A stretch of DNA of 7,374 nucleotides from Desulfobacteraceae bacterium (GCA_030589715.1 JAUUVE010000094.1:1-7374), one strand, 5' to 3'; numbered from the stretch's first letter, positions 1-5,876 are shown. Translations and numbers: made by a program. The notes: generated by a model not told the origin, from the sequence alone.

Positions 1-523
1 AGCCTCGGGAAAACTGGATACTCATCGAGGCATATCGCTTTAATTGGGCCAACTCCCACATGGGAGGTGGGGTCTCCTGGATGTCAGAAAATTCGGCTGT
101 CTTGTAAACGCGCTTAGGGGATCCCTTCTCCAGATCCGTCAGAAATTGTGGGAGGGTCAGTTCGGCTTCATTCAGCACGAAATGATCAACTTCCTCAAAC
201 TGCTCGTGCTCGCTGGTGAAAAGTCGCCCGCCAGCAACCACCTCGAGGCCTGATTCCTTGCACCGGGTGATGGTTTGACGAGCCGAGTCTCTCTGCACAA
301 CCATCCCGCTTATAAATGCGAAATCAGCCCACTCCAGGTCTTTTTCCATGAGCTTTGCCACATTGGCATCAACCAGGCGTATTGACCATTCTTTGGGCAG
401 CATAGCCCCCAACGTGAGCAAGCCTAGCGGCGGGTAGGCCGCCTTTTTGTGAATGAATTTGAGGGCGTGCTTAAAACTCCAGAATGTGTCCGGGAATTCA
501 GGGTAGATCAGAAGAGCTTTCAA
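1..523 (-). CDS. B12-binding radical SAM protein, N-terminal part (runs off window)
   Basis: The first 174 codons are visible and the gene continues past base 1. The protein begins LKALLIYPEFPDTFWSFKHA and continues with AYPPLGLLTLGAMLP, LVDANV, WADFAFISGMVVQRDS and VVAGGRLFTSEHEQF. This is the Rossmann-like cobalamin-binding domain found at the N-terminus of B12-binding radical SAM proteins (the type with a C-terminal DUF4070-like region). The last visible residues, SIQFSRG, stand just before the place where the family carries its CxxxCxxC cluster motif, so the catalytic domain itself is not seen. The family is thought to do radical methylation or related chemistry with S-adenosylmethionine; the substrate cannot be told. 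I chose the TTG at 523 because AGGAG lies 5 bases upstream and family members begin at this point. An in-frame ATG at 538, with GAAGG 6 bases upstream, would add MRGDR in front. Family assignment is firm; the exact start is not. Confidence 0.85.
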   Translation of the reverse strand, partial: MKALLIYPEFPDTFWSFKHALKFIHKKAAYPPLGLLTLGAMLPKEWSIRLVDANVAKLMEKDLEWADFAFISGMVVQRDSARQTITRCKESGLEVVAGGRLFTSEHEQFEEVDHFVLNEAELTLPQFLTDLEKGSPKRVYKTAEFSDIQETPPPMWELAQLKRYASMSIQFSRG

Positions 524-589
524 TCGGTCTCCTCTCATTGTAAACCTTCAAAAAGTTATCACTCTTGCTAAGTGGTTCGAGGCTGGCCC

Positions 590-619
590 TTTATGCCAAA
601 AACAAGAAGAAGGAGTCAA
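590..619 (-). promoter_or_regulatory. Candidate sigma70 promoter for the radical SAM gene
   Basis: On the minus strand TTGACT (619-614) is followed after 18 bases by CATAAA (595-590), which matches the -10 consensus at four of six positions. It lies 52 to 67 bases upstream of the possible start codons of the radical SAM gene and faces it. This is an assignment by eye only. The spacing is one base over the optimum. Confidence 0.35.
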
Positions 620-732
620 GAGGGCATGTCTTGAAGCTTTTCTTCATCGGGCAACCTCTGGAGAGAGGTCGACCGGCAAAAGGGAAAACTCCGGCTAAGG
701 AAACGACAAAAACCCAGTGAAGTCAAGAAAAA

Positions 733-755
733 TCAGATTTAACAATTACATCTGA
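733..755 (-). terminator. Weak terminator-like hairpin followed by T-run
   Basis: On the minus strand TCAGAT and ATCTGA form a six-base stem around an eleven-base loop, followed directly by TTTTTC. The stem is AT-rich and short, so it would be a weak terminator. It could back up the stronger hairpin at 772-798 by stopping transcripts from the nuclease and tRNA side before the radical SAM gene. It may also be chance in an AT-rich gap. Confidence 0.3.
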
Positions 756-771
756 CTAAGGCATAATATAA

Positions 772-798
772 AAAGCCGCTCATATTAATGACGGCTTT
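772..798 (-). terminator. Terminator after the GIY-YIG gene
   Basis: On the minus strand AAAGCCG pairs with CGGCTTT. An inner TCAT/ATGA pairing around the loop TAAT extends the stem, leaving one bulged G. The 3' arm runs into TTTTTATATT, a usable U-tract. It lies 30 bases beyond the stop codon of the GIY-YIG reading frame and would end that transcript. The plus strand has no T-run after the stem, so the terminator is directional. Confidence 0.6.
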
Positions 799-807
799 GG
801 CATCAAA

Positions 808-855
808 TGGTGGGGACGACCTTCCCGTCAAGCCTGACGGGACGTTCTAACCAGA
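808..855 (-). pseudogene. tRNA-Asp remnant fused to the 3' end of the GIY-YIG gene
   Basis: Read on the minus strand, this stretch has TCTGGTTAGAACG (3' half of the tRNA-Asp D-arm), then a 20-base hairpin in place of the anticodon arm (842-823), then AGGTCG and TCCCCACCA, which match the variable loop and the acceptor 3' end of the intact tRNA-Asp at 1131-1209. Relative to the intact gene, 18 bases covering the T-arm are missing between two GTCG direct repeats. The 39 bases at 817-855 are identical to 1357-1395 in the tandem repeat. The remnant cannot fold as a tRNA. Its first part encodes the last residues of the GIY-YIG frame, and the stop codon lies inside the hairpin. Confidence 0.75.
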
Positions 856-1085
856 GAGTCAATGAATTCCCGGCTCCTTCGTTTCTTGATCTGCCGCTCT
901 CTCACCGAGGCTTCGGACCTGGTGGGGTATTGCTCAAAGTAGACCAGTTCTCAAGGCCTTTTGGTTTTGGTGTATTTTGATCTACCCTGGTTGTGCCGTT
1001 CGAGTCGAAGAGAGAGGTCTTGAGTCGAACCGATGTAATAGGAACCATCCTTTAGGCTTCTCAGTATGTAGACGAGATAAGGCAT
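828..1085 (-). pseudogene. Small GIY-YIG endonuclease, interrupted by in-frame TGA
   Basis: The frame opens at ATG 1085 with MPYLVYILRSLKDGSYYIGS, the typical start of the single-domain GIY-YIG family (UvrC/YhbQ-like, about 80 to 100 residues). Visible conserved residues are Y6 of the GIY strand, Y17 of the YIG strand, R27 and H31 in the LRLERHN helix. Codon 45 is TGA (953-951) in TKTKRP-stop-ELVYFE, where relatives have tryptophan, so a single G-to-A change explains the stop. Past it the frame stays intact to codon 86 and keeps RERQIK with the expected catalytic glutamate E63. A product ending at residue 44 would lack that residue and should be inactive. There is no convincing ribosome binding site; the ATG comes directly after the tRNA terminator. 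The final residues SLVRTSRQA are encoded by a tRNA-Asp remnant. Whether the stop is real or a sequencing error cannot be decided here. Confidence 0.8.
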
Positions 1086-1090
1086 AAAAG

Positions 1091-1124
1091 AACAAGCCCG
1101 TCACTAAAAGGTAACGGGCTTGTT
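1091..1124 (-). terminator. Strong terminator of the tRNA cluster
   Basis: On the minus strand AACAAGCCCGTTAC pairs with GTGACGGGCTTGTT over 14 base pairs (one G-U) around a six-base loop, and CTTTT follows. On the plus strand the same stem is followed by TTTTT, so it can end transcripts from either side. It begins 7 bases after the CCA end of tRNA-Asp and ends 5 bases before the GIY-YIG start codon. This suggests that the nuclease frame is not simply expressed by read-through of the tRNA operon. Confidence 0.8.
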
Positions 1125-1130
1125 TTTCCG

Positions 1131-1209
1131 TGGCGGGGACGACGAGACTCGAACTCGCGACCTCCGGCGTGACAGGCCGGCGTTCTAACCAGAACTGAAC
1201 TACGTCCCC
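1131..1209 (-). tRNA. tRNA-Asp (anticodon GUC), CCA encoded
   Basis: A full cloverleaf can be drawn: acceptor GGGGACG/CGTCCCC, D-arm GTTC/GAAC with an 11-base loop, anticodon stem CCGGC/GCCGG with loop CTGTCAC (anticodon GTC), five-base variable loop AGGTC, T-arm GCGAG/CTCGT with loop TTCGAGT, discriminator G and encoded CCA. The length with CCA is 79 bases. It is the last tRNA of the cluster and the only intact tRNA-Asp here. Two defective copies of its 5' half lie upstream in tandem, and a third remnant lies downstream in the GIY-YIG gene. Confidence 0.97.
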
Positions 1210-1221
1210 GTGGTTTCAAGA

Positions 1222-1251
1222 ATTTTAATTAAATTGCTTCAGCTAACTCAA
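1222..1251 (-). promoter_or_regulatory. Candidate promoter in the spacer before tRNA-Asp
   Basis: On the minus strand TTGAGT (1251-1246) and TAAAAT (1227-1222, five of six consensus bases) are spaced by 18. Transcription would begin a few bases before the tRNA-Asp 5' end at 1209. The same pair occurs 101 bases upstream (1352-1323) in the second repeat unit, facing the defective copy at 1250-1310. This may be the ancestral promoter of tRNA-Asp, copied with the repeat. The -35 element is weak. Confidence 0.35.
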
Positions 1252-1310
1252 CTCACGACCTTCCCGTCATGCCTGACGGGACGTTCTAACCAGAACTGAA
1301 CTACGTCCCC
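1250..1310 (-). pseudogene. Defective tRNA-Asp copy 1 (anticodon arm replaced by hairpin)
   Basis: Positions 1310 to 1282 on the minus strand match the first 29 bases of tRNA-Asp exactly (acceptor 5' strand, D-arm and the base after it). The 17-base anticodon arm is then replaced by the hairpin TCCCGTCA-GGCA-TGACGGGA (1281-1262). AGGTCG and GAGTT follow, resembling the variable loop and 5' side of the T-arm. After that the similarity is lost, so the T-arm 3' side and acceptor 3' strand are absent. It cannot form a cloverleaf and has no usable anticodon loop. Confidence 0.85.
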
Positions 1311-1350
1311 GTGGTTTCAAGAATTTTAATTAAATTGCTTCAGCTAACTC

Positions 1351-1411
1351 AACTCGCGACCTTCCCGTCAAGCCTGACGGGACGTTCTAACCAGAACTGA
1401 ACTACGTCCCC
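1351..1411 (-). pseudogene. Defective tRNA-Asp copy 2 (anticodon arm replaced by hairpin)
   Basis: This has the same structure as the copy 101 bases away. The 29-base 5' half of tRNA-Asp (1411-1383) is followed by the hairpin TCCCGTCA-GGCT-TGACGGGA (1382-1363) and AGGTCGCGAGTT, which matches the variable loop and T-arm start exactly. The hairpin loop differs from copy 1 by one base and is identical to the one at the end of the GIY-YIG gene. It starts one base after the CCA of tRNA-Val, so it must be part of the same primary transcript. Confidence 0.85.
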
Positions 1412-1412
1412 G

Positions 1413-1487
1413 TGGTAGGCGGAACGGGATTTGAACCCGTGACCCCCGGCTTGTAAGGCCGATGCTCTCCCACTGAGCTACCCGCCT
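1413..1487 (-). tRNA. tRNA-Val (anticodon UAC), CCA encoded
   Basis: The cloverleaf is complete: acceptor AGGCGGG/TCCGCCT (one G-U), D-arm GCTC/GAGC with loop AGTGGGA, anticodon stem TCGGC/GCCGG with loop CTTACAA (anticodon TAC), variable loop GGGTC, T-arm ACGGG/CCCGT with loop TTCAAAT, discriminator A and encoded CCA. It is 75 bases long with CCA. It is the first gene of the tRNA cluster, follows lon on the same strand, and has a good promoter just upstream. Confidence 0.97.
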
Positions 1488-1498
1488 AGGTCTGCGAG

Positions 1499-1527
1499 TT
1501 ATTAACAGCCTTGACTTACTTTGTCAA
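1499..1527 (-). promoter_or_regulatory. Promoter of the tRNA cluster
   Basis: On the minus strand a perfect -35 box TTGACA (1527-1522) is followed after 17 bases by TAATAA (1504-1499), or AATAAC one base further on. Transcription would start a few bases before tRNA-Val at 1487. The box lies 15 bases beyond the lon stop codon. It also sits in a small inverted repeat, CTTGAC and GTCAAG around seven bases. That repeat lacks a T-run and is not a convincing lon terminator, so the protease operon may read through into the tRNAs. Confidence 0.65.
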
Positions 1528-1542
1528 GATGATTTAGCTCGC

Positions 1543-3999
1543 TCAGTGAGCCGTGACACCAGTTGCAGATGTCTTTTCGGGCTCAACTATCTTCCCGGGG
1601 CAGAACGGCTCCCATTCTTCTGCCGGGGCAAAGAGCTCTTCTCCCTCTGCCAGGATAATGGCCTCCCGGAGGACGTCATCCATATGCTCAACCAGTATCA
1701 GTTCAACCTTCTTGAGGATCTTCTTGGGTATTTCCTCAATGTCCTTTTTGTTCTCAAGTGGTATGAGTACCTTGCTCACTCCCCCCCGGTGTGCAGCCAG
1801 GATCTTCTCCTTGAGCCCACCAATGGGAAGGATCCTTCCTCTTAGGGTGATCTCACCGGTCATGGCAATATCGCTATTTACAGGTTTCCTTGTGAGGGCA
1901 GAGACGATGGAGGTGGCAACCGTAATACCCGCCGAAGGCCCTTCCTTGGAGATTGCCCCCTCAGGGATATGGATATGGATATCTGTCTTTTCATAGAAGT
2001 TGTCAGGGAGCCTCAATTGCCTTCCCCTTGACCGTACATAACTTAGGGCGGCCTGCGCGGATTCCTGCATGACCTCTCCGAGCTTTCCTGTAAGTACCAG
2101 GTTCCCCTTCCCCAGCATAACGGTAGCCTCGGTTTGAAGCAGCTCTCCACCCGCATCAGTCCACGCCAGCCCCGTGGTCACCCCAATGGTGTCCTTTTCC
2201 TCTGTGCGGCCATAACGGTATTTAGGGATTCCAAGGTATTTGTGAATGGACTGGGCCTTTACGGCTATCTTGGTATCCTTACCCTGTCTTACCACTTCCT
2301 TGGCAACCTTGCGGCAGATAGAGGAGATTTCTCGTTCCAAGTTCCTGACACCCGCTTCCCTGGTGTAGGTCCTGATTATGGTAAGGATGGCATTGTCAGT
2401 AAAAGATATATTTTCCGGTTCAAGACCATTTTGCTCGGTCTGTTTCTTGACGAGGAACTGTCGTGCGATGCTCAGTTTTTCCAGCTCTGTATAACCGGGC
2501 AGCCTGATAATTTCCATCCTGTCCTGGAGAGCAAGTGGTATATTGTGAAGGCTATTGGCCGTAGTGATGAAGAATACATCAGAGAGATCATAGTCTAGAT
2601 CTAGGTAATGGTCATTAAAAGCAAAATTCTGCTGCGGGTCTAGCACCTCCAGTAAGGCTGCAGATGGATCGCCCCGGAAATCGGTGCTCATCTTGTCCAC
2701 TTCATCTAGACAAAAGACGGGGTTGTTTGACTTTGCCTTCTTTAAGAACTGAATGATCTTCCCCGGCAAGGCACCAATATATGTCCTTCTGTGGCCCCTT
2801 ATCTCCGCCTCATCTCTCACTCCTCCAAGGGAGAGCCTGACAAAATTTCGACCAGTGGCCCTGGCCACCGATTTGGCCAACGAGGTCTTACCAACGCCAG
2901 GGGGACCCACCAGACAAAGGATAGGTCCCTTTACCTTCTTGGCGAGGCGTTGGACGGCCAGATACTCTACAATCCTCTCTTTTGGTTTCTCGAGGCCATA
3001 ATGGTCTTCCTCAAGGATTACCTCGGCCTCTTCAAGCTCCAATCTTACCTTTGACTTGTCATACCATGGAAGGGCAAGAATCCAGTCAATATAGTTGCGT
3101 ACCACTGCGGCCTCAGCCGACATGGGGGACATCATCTTGAACTTATTAAATTCCTGCTTCACTCGACCATGGGCTTCCTTGGACAATCTCTTCCGCTTGA
3201 TCTTTTTTTCTAAATCGTCAAGCTCTGCCTTAAAATCGTCTTTGGTCCCCATCTCTTTGTGGATGGCGCGCATCTGCTCATTCAGATAGTAGTCCTTCTG
3301 GGTCTTCTCCATCTGTTTCTTGACCCGTTCCCTGATGCGGTGCTCGAGCCTGAGGATATCCACCTCACCGTCGATCTTTGCGTAGAGCTTCTCTAAGCGG
3401 AGGTTCAGGTCTTCAGCCTCCAGGACTTCCTGCTTGTCGCTGACCTTCAAGGCAAGATGTCCCGCTATGGTGTCGGCCAGACGGCCTGGGTCCTCAATGG
3501 AGGTCACTGCACTGACGATTTCTGGCCCGATCTTGTTGTTCAGTTGGGCATATTCTTCAAAGATGGAATTGATTGATCGCACCAATGCCCTGGTCTCAAG
3601 GTCGACTTCGTAGTGGCTCGAGACCTTACTAACCTCGACCATCAAGAATTCCTGCTTGTCCACAAAATCATGTATCTTGCCCCTCTCTTTCCCCTCGATA
3701 AGGGCCTTCACCGTTCCATCGGGCAATTTCAGGAGCTGAAGAACAACGCCAATGGTGCCGAAGGCATAGATGTTTCGAGGTGTGGGATTGTCAATTTTCG
3801 CATCCCTTTGTGCTGACAAGAAAACCTTCTTCTGATGGGACATGGCATACTCCAGTGCCTTGATGGATTTTTCCCGGCCCACGAAGAGAGGCACAACCAC
3901 GTTGGGGAAAACCACCACATCCCTCAAGGGGAGGAGGGGGTAATAAGATTTTTCACCCTGCAAAGAATTGTCTGGCGCTTTCCTAACTGAATTAAGCAT
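1543..3999 (-). CDS. lon: ATP-dependent Lon protease (LonA type)
   Basis: The 818-residue product is a soluble cytoplasmic hexameric protease that unfolds and degrades damaged and regulatory proteins using ATP. Domains in order: N-terminal substrate-binding Lon domain from about 20 to 215 (starting YPLLPLRDVVVFP), a coiled-coil linker to about 300, the AAA+ module, and the C-terminal serine-lysine protease domain from about 610. The Walker A motif GPPGVGKT has K371, and Walker B FCLDEVDK has D432 and E433. The catalytic pair is S689 in EGPSAGIT and K732 in GGLKEK. Its offset of 10 from E. coli numbering (S679, K722) fits the slightly longer protein. About 25 residues at the C-terminus (ending TSATGVTAH) go beyond the usual core and look like a disordered tail. 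The ATG lies 4 bases after the clpX stop. Only a weak GGG precedes it, so translation is probably coupled to clpX. It is the last gene of the operon. Confidence 0.97.
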   Translation of the reverse strand: MLNSVRKAPDNSLQGEKSYYPLLPLRDVVVFPNVVVPLFVGREKSIKALEYAMSHQKKVFLSAQRDAKIDNPTPRNIYAFGTIGVVLQLLKLPDGTVKALIEGKERGKIHDFVDKQEFLMVEVSKVSSHYEVDLETRALVRSINSIFEEYAQLNNKIGPEIVSAVTSIEDPGRLADTIAGHLALKVSDKQEVLEAEDLNLRLEKLYAKIDGEVDILRLEHRIRERVKKQMEKTQKDYYLNEQMRAIHKEMGTKDDFKAELDDLEKKIKRKRLSKEAHGRVKQEFNKFKMMSPMSAEAAVVRNYIDWILALPWYDKSKVRLELEEAEVILEEDHYGLEKPKERIVEYLAVQRLAKKVKGPILCLVGPPGVGKTSLAKSVARATGRNFVRLSLGGVRDEAEIRGHRRTYIGALPGKIIQFLKKAKSNNPVFCLDEVDKMSTDFRGDPSAALLEVLDPQQNFAFNDHYLDLDYDLSDVFFITTANSLHNIPLALQDRMEIIRLPGYTELEKLSIARQFLVKKQTEQNGLEPENISFTDNAILTIIRTYTREAGVRNLEREISSICRKVAKEVVRQGKDTKIAVKAQSIHKYLGIPKYRYGRTEEKDTIGVTTGLAWTDAGGELLQTEATVMLGKGNLVLTGKLGEVMQESAQAALSYVRSRGRQLRLPDNFYEKTDIHIHIPEGAISKEGPSAGITVATSIVSALTRKPVNSDIAMTGEITLRGRILPIGGLKEKILAAHRGGVSKVLIPLENKKDIEEIPKKILKKVELILVEHMDDVLREAIILAEGEELFAPAEEWEPFCPGKIVEPEKTSATGVTAH

Positions 4000-4003
4000 T
4001 TTT

Positions 4004-5254
4004 CTACCCGTATTCTACTTGGTTTTCATAAAGAAACAGAGGTGATTCGTCATTTATTATGACCCCTTTGCCGATCACGCATTCACGGATTTCCGGATTG
4101 GATGGGATATCATACATTATGTCCAACATAATGGACTCTAGAATCGCTCTTAGACCGCGTGCTCCAGATTTCCGTTCCACCGCAGCCTCAGCAACGGCAT
4201 GGAGCGCCTCATCAACAAACTTGAGTTCGACTCCTTCCAGTTGAAAGAGTTTCTTGTACTGTTTGACAAGGGCATTTTTTGGTTCGCTCAGGATCCTTAC
4301 GAGGGCATCCAGACTTAACTTGTCCAGGGTAGTGTGTATGGGTATCCTCCCGATAAATTCGGGTATCAGACCGAATTTGATGAGATCTTCTGGTTGGACA
4401 AGGCTCATGACCTGGTTGATATCTGCCTCCCCCTTGCCTTTAATATCGGCCTCGAAACCGATCAACTTACTCCCGATTCGTCTCTTGATTATGTCGTCCA
4501 AACCATTAAAGGTGCCCCCGCATATAAAAAGGATGTTGCTGGTGTCGACCTTGACAAAATCCTGCTGAGGATGCTTTCTGCCCCCTTTGGGGGGGACATT
4601 GGCCATGGTCCCCTCAATGATTTTCAAGAGGGCCTGCTGGACCCCCTCACCGGATACATCTCGGGTAATGGAGGGGCTGTCCGATTTCCGGGCGATCTTA
4701 TCGATCTCGTCGATGTACACAATACCCTTAGATGCAGCCTCCACATCATAATCGGCCATCTGCACCAAGTTAAGAATGATATTTTCTACATCTTCACCTA
4801 CATATCCAGCCTCTGTAAGGGTGGTGGCGTCGGCGATCGTGAAGGGAACCTTGAGAATCTTTGCCAAGGTCTGCGCCATGAGAGTCTTTCCTGACCCAGT
4901 TGGCCCTATCAATAGGACATTGCTCTTCTCGATCTCAACACCTTCCATATCAACCTTGGTGTTGATCCTCTTGTAGTGGTTGTGAACGGCCACAGAAAGG
5001 ATCTTTTTTGGTTTATCCTGCTCAATCACGTACTGGTCCAAGACCTCCTTTATTTGAGCAGGCTTTAGTAATTTATCATCCCCCTCCCCTTCACTTTCCC
5101 GGCTGTATTCTTCCTCAATGATTTCGTTACACAACTGAATACATTCATCACAAATATATACGGAAGGGCCAGCGATGAGTTTTTTTACCTCATCCTGACT
5201 CTTTCCGCAAAAGGAGCACAATAGATCATCACTAGAGTCATTATATTTACCCAT
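4004..5254 (-). CDS. clpX: ClpX, ATP-dependent unfoldase subunit of ClpXP
   Basis: The 416-residue product (E. coli 424) is the hexameric AAA+ ring that recognises tagged substrates, unfolds them and feeds them to ClpP. The N-terminal zinc-binding domain has C13, C16, C35 and C38. The AAA+ module follows, with Walker A GPTGSGKT (K123), pore loop GYVG at 150-153, Walker B VYIDEID (D182, E183) and the pore-2 region RKSDSPSITRDVSGEG. The LIGFEA segment is the IGF loop that docks into ClpP, and GARGLRA is the sensor-2 arginine motif. All key residues are intact. The ATG is preceded by AGGAG at five bases and lies 10 bases after the clpP stop, consistent with co-expression of both halves of the protease. 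It ends 4 bases before lon. Confidence 0.98.
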   Translation of the reverse strand: MGKYNDSSDDLLCSFCGKSQDEVKKLIAGPSVYICDECIQLCNEIIEEEYSRESEGEGDDKLLKPAQIKEVLDQYVIEQDKPKKILSVAVHNHYKRINTKVDMEGVEIEKSNVLLIGPTGSGKTLMAQTLAKILKVPFTIADATTLTEAGYVGEDVENIILNLVQMADYDVEAASKGIVYIDEIDKIARKSDSPSITRDVSGEGVQQALLKIIEGTMANVPPKGGRKHPQQDFVKVDTSNILFICGGTFNGLDDIIKRRIGSKLIGFEADIKGKGEADINQVMSLVQPEDLIKFGLIPEFIGRIPIHTTLDKLSLDALVRILSEPKNALVKQYKKLFQLEGVELKFVDEALHAVAEAAVERKSGARGLRAILESIMLDIMYDIPSNPEIRECVIGKGVIINDESPLFLYENQVEYG

Positions 5255-5264
5255 AACTTCTCCT

Positions 5265-5870
5265 CTATTTCTTGCTCTTTGGGGCCTGCATCTCTCTCCT
5301 GGTTATGATCTTGTCTATAATTCCGTACTCTTTTGCTTCTTCAGTGGTCATAAAAAAGTCACGTTCGCTGTCTTTGCTTATCTTCTCAATATCCTGGCCA
5401 GTATGCTTGGCCAGAATCTTATTCAGTGTATCCCGGGTTTTCAATATCTCTCTCGCATGAATGTCTATGTCTGTGGCCTGCCCTTGGGCACCTCCCAGGG
5501 GCTGATGAATCATGATCCTGGAGTTGGGGAGGGCATAGCGTTTATCTTTGGCCCCTGATGCCAAAAGCAATGCCCCCATGCTGGTGGCCTGCCCCATGCA
5601 AATTGTGACCAGATCCGGTCTGATATATTGCATGGTATCATAGATGGCCAGCCCTGCGGTGACAGAGCCCCCAGGGGAATTGATGTAAACGTTGATGTCC
5701 TTATCCGGGTCTTCAGACTCCAAGAAGAGCATTTGGGCGATAATGGTGTTAGCGATACTATCTATCACCTGCTCTCCCATAATAATTATGCGATCCTTTA
5801 AAAGCCGCGAATAGATGTCATAGGCCCGCTCACCACGGCTTGACTGTTCGATAACGATTGGTATCAGCAT
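5265..5870 (-). CDS. clpP: ClpP, serine peptidase subunit of the Clp protease
   Basis: The 201-residue product is the barrel-forming peptidase that degrades chains delivered by ClpX in the cytoplasm. The catalytic triad is complete: S97 in GQATSMGA, H122 in IMIHQPLGG and D171 in SERDFF. The numbers equal those of mature E. coli ClpP. The protein starts MLIPIVIEQSSRGERAYDIY, so it has almost no propeptide and the N-terminal gating segment lies close to the initiator methionine. The start lies 6 bases after the tig stop. The best Shine-Dalgarno-like AGGAG is inside the last tig codons, about 14 bases upstream, which is rather far. Coupling to tig translation is therefore likely. The order tig-clpP-clpX-lon is the standard one in many proteobacteria. 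Confidence 0.98.
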   Translation of the reverse strand: MLIPIVIEQSSRGERAYDIYSRLLKDRIIIMGEQVIDSIANTIIAQMLFLESEDPDKDINVYINSPGGSVTAGLAIYDTMQYIRPDLVTICMGQATSMGALLLASGAKDKRYALPNSRIMIHQPLGGAQGQATDIDIHAREILKTRDTLNKILAKHTGQDIEKISKDSERDFFMTTEEAKEYGIIDKIITRREMQAPKSKK

Positions 5871-5876
5871 TGGGAC

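Larger units (their letters stand above)
1181..1416. repeat. Tandem 101-base repeat derived from tRNA-Asp (2.3 copies)
   Basis: Units are 1181-1281, 1282-1382 and a partial 1383-1416. The two full units differ at only two positions (1255/1356 and 1270/1371). Read on the minus strand, a unit holds the 5' half of tRNA-Asp, a 20-base perfect hairpin, the start of the T-arm, and about 45 bases of AT-rich spacer leading into the next copy. The first unit overlaps the 5' half of the intact tRNA-Asp, so the array looks like repeated duplication at this locus. Near identity suggests recent expansion. Misassembly is possible but less likely, because the two differences are distinct. Confidence 0.9.

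Noticed and set aside
44..253. Open frame of 69 codons on the plus strand at the left end.
   Set aside because: It is antisense to the well-supported B12-binding domain coding region.
640..720. Plus-strand stretch resembling part of a c-di-GMP (GEMM) riboswitch (GGGCAACC, hairpin, CCGGCAAA, CTCCGGCTAA).
   Set aside because: The second conserved hairpin of that class is missing, and no plus-strand gene follows that it could control. The likeness is limited to a few short strings.
698..726. Second promoter candidate before the radical SAM gene, starting TTGACT at 726-721.
   Set aside because: At the proper spacing the -10 position reads TTTCCT, which is a poor match.
1181..1416. CRISPR-like array suggested by regular repeats with short palindromes.
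   Set aside because: Unit and spacer are both repeated, the period is 101 bases, there is no unique spacer, and the repeat is recognisably tRNA-Asp. No cas gene is present.
2134..2598. Open frame of 154 codons on the plus strand inside lon.
   Set aside because: It is fully antisense to a strongly conserved part of lon, its translation resembles no family, and it has no ribosome binding site of note.
4334..4894. Open frame of 186 codons on the plus strand inside clpX.
   Set aside because: It lies opposite the conserved AAA+ module and is explained by the codon pattern of clpX. The protein looks non-natural and has no recognisable motif.
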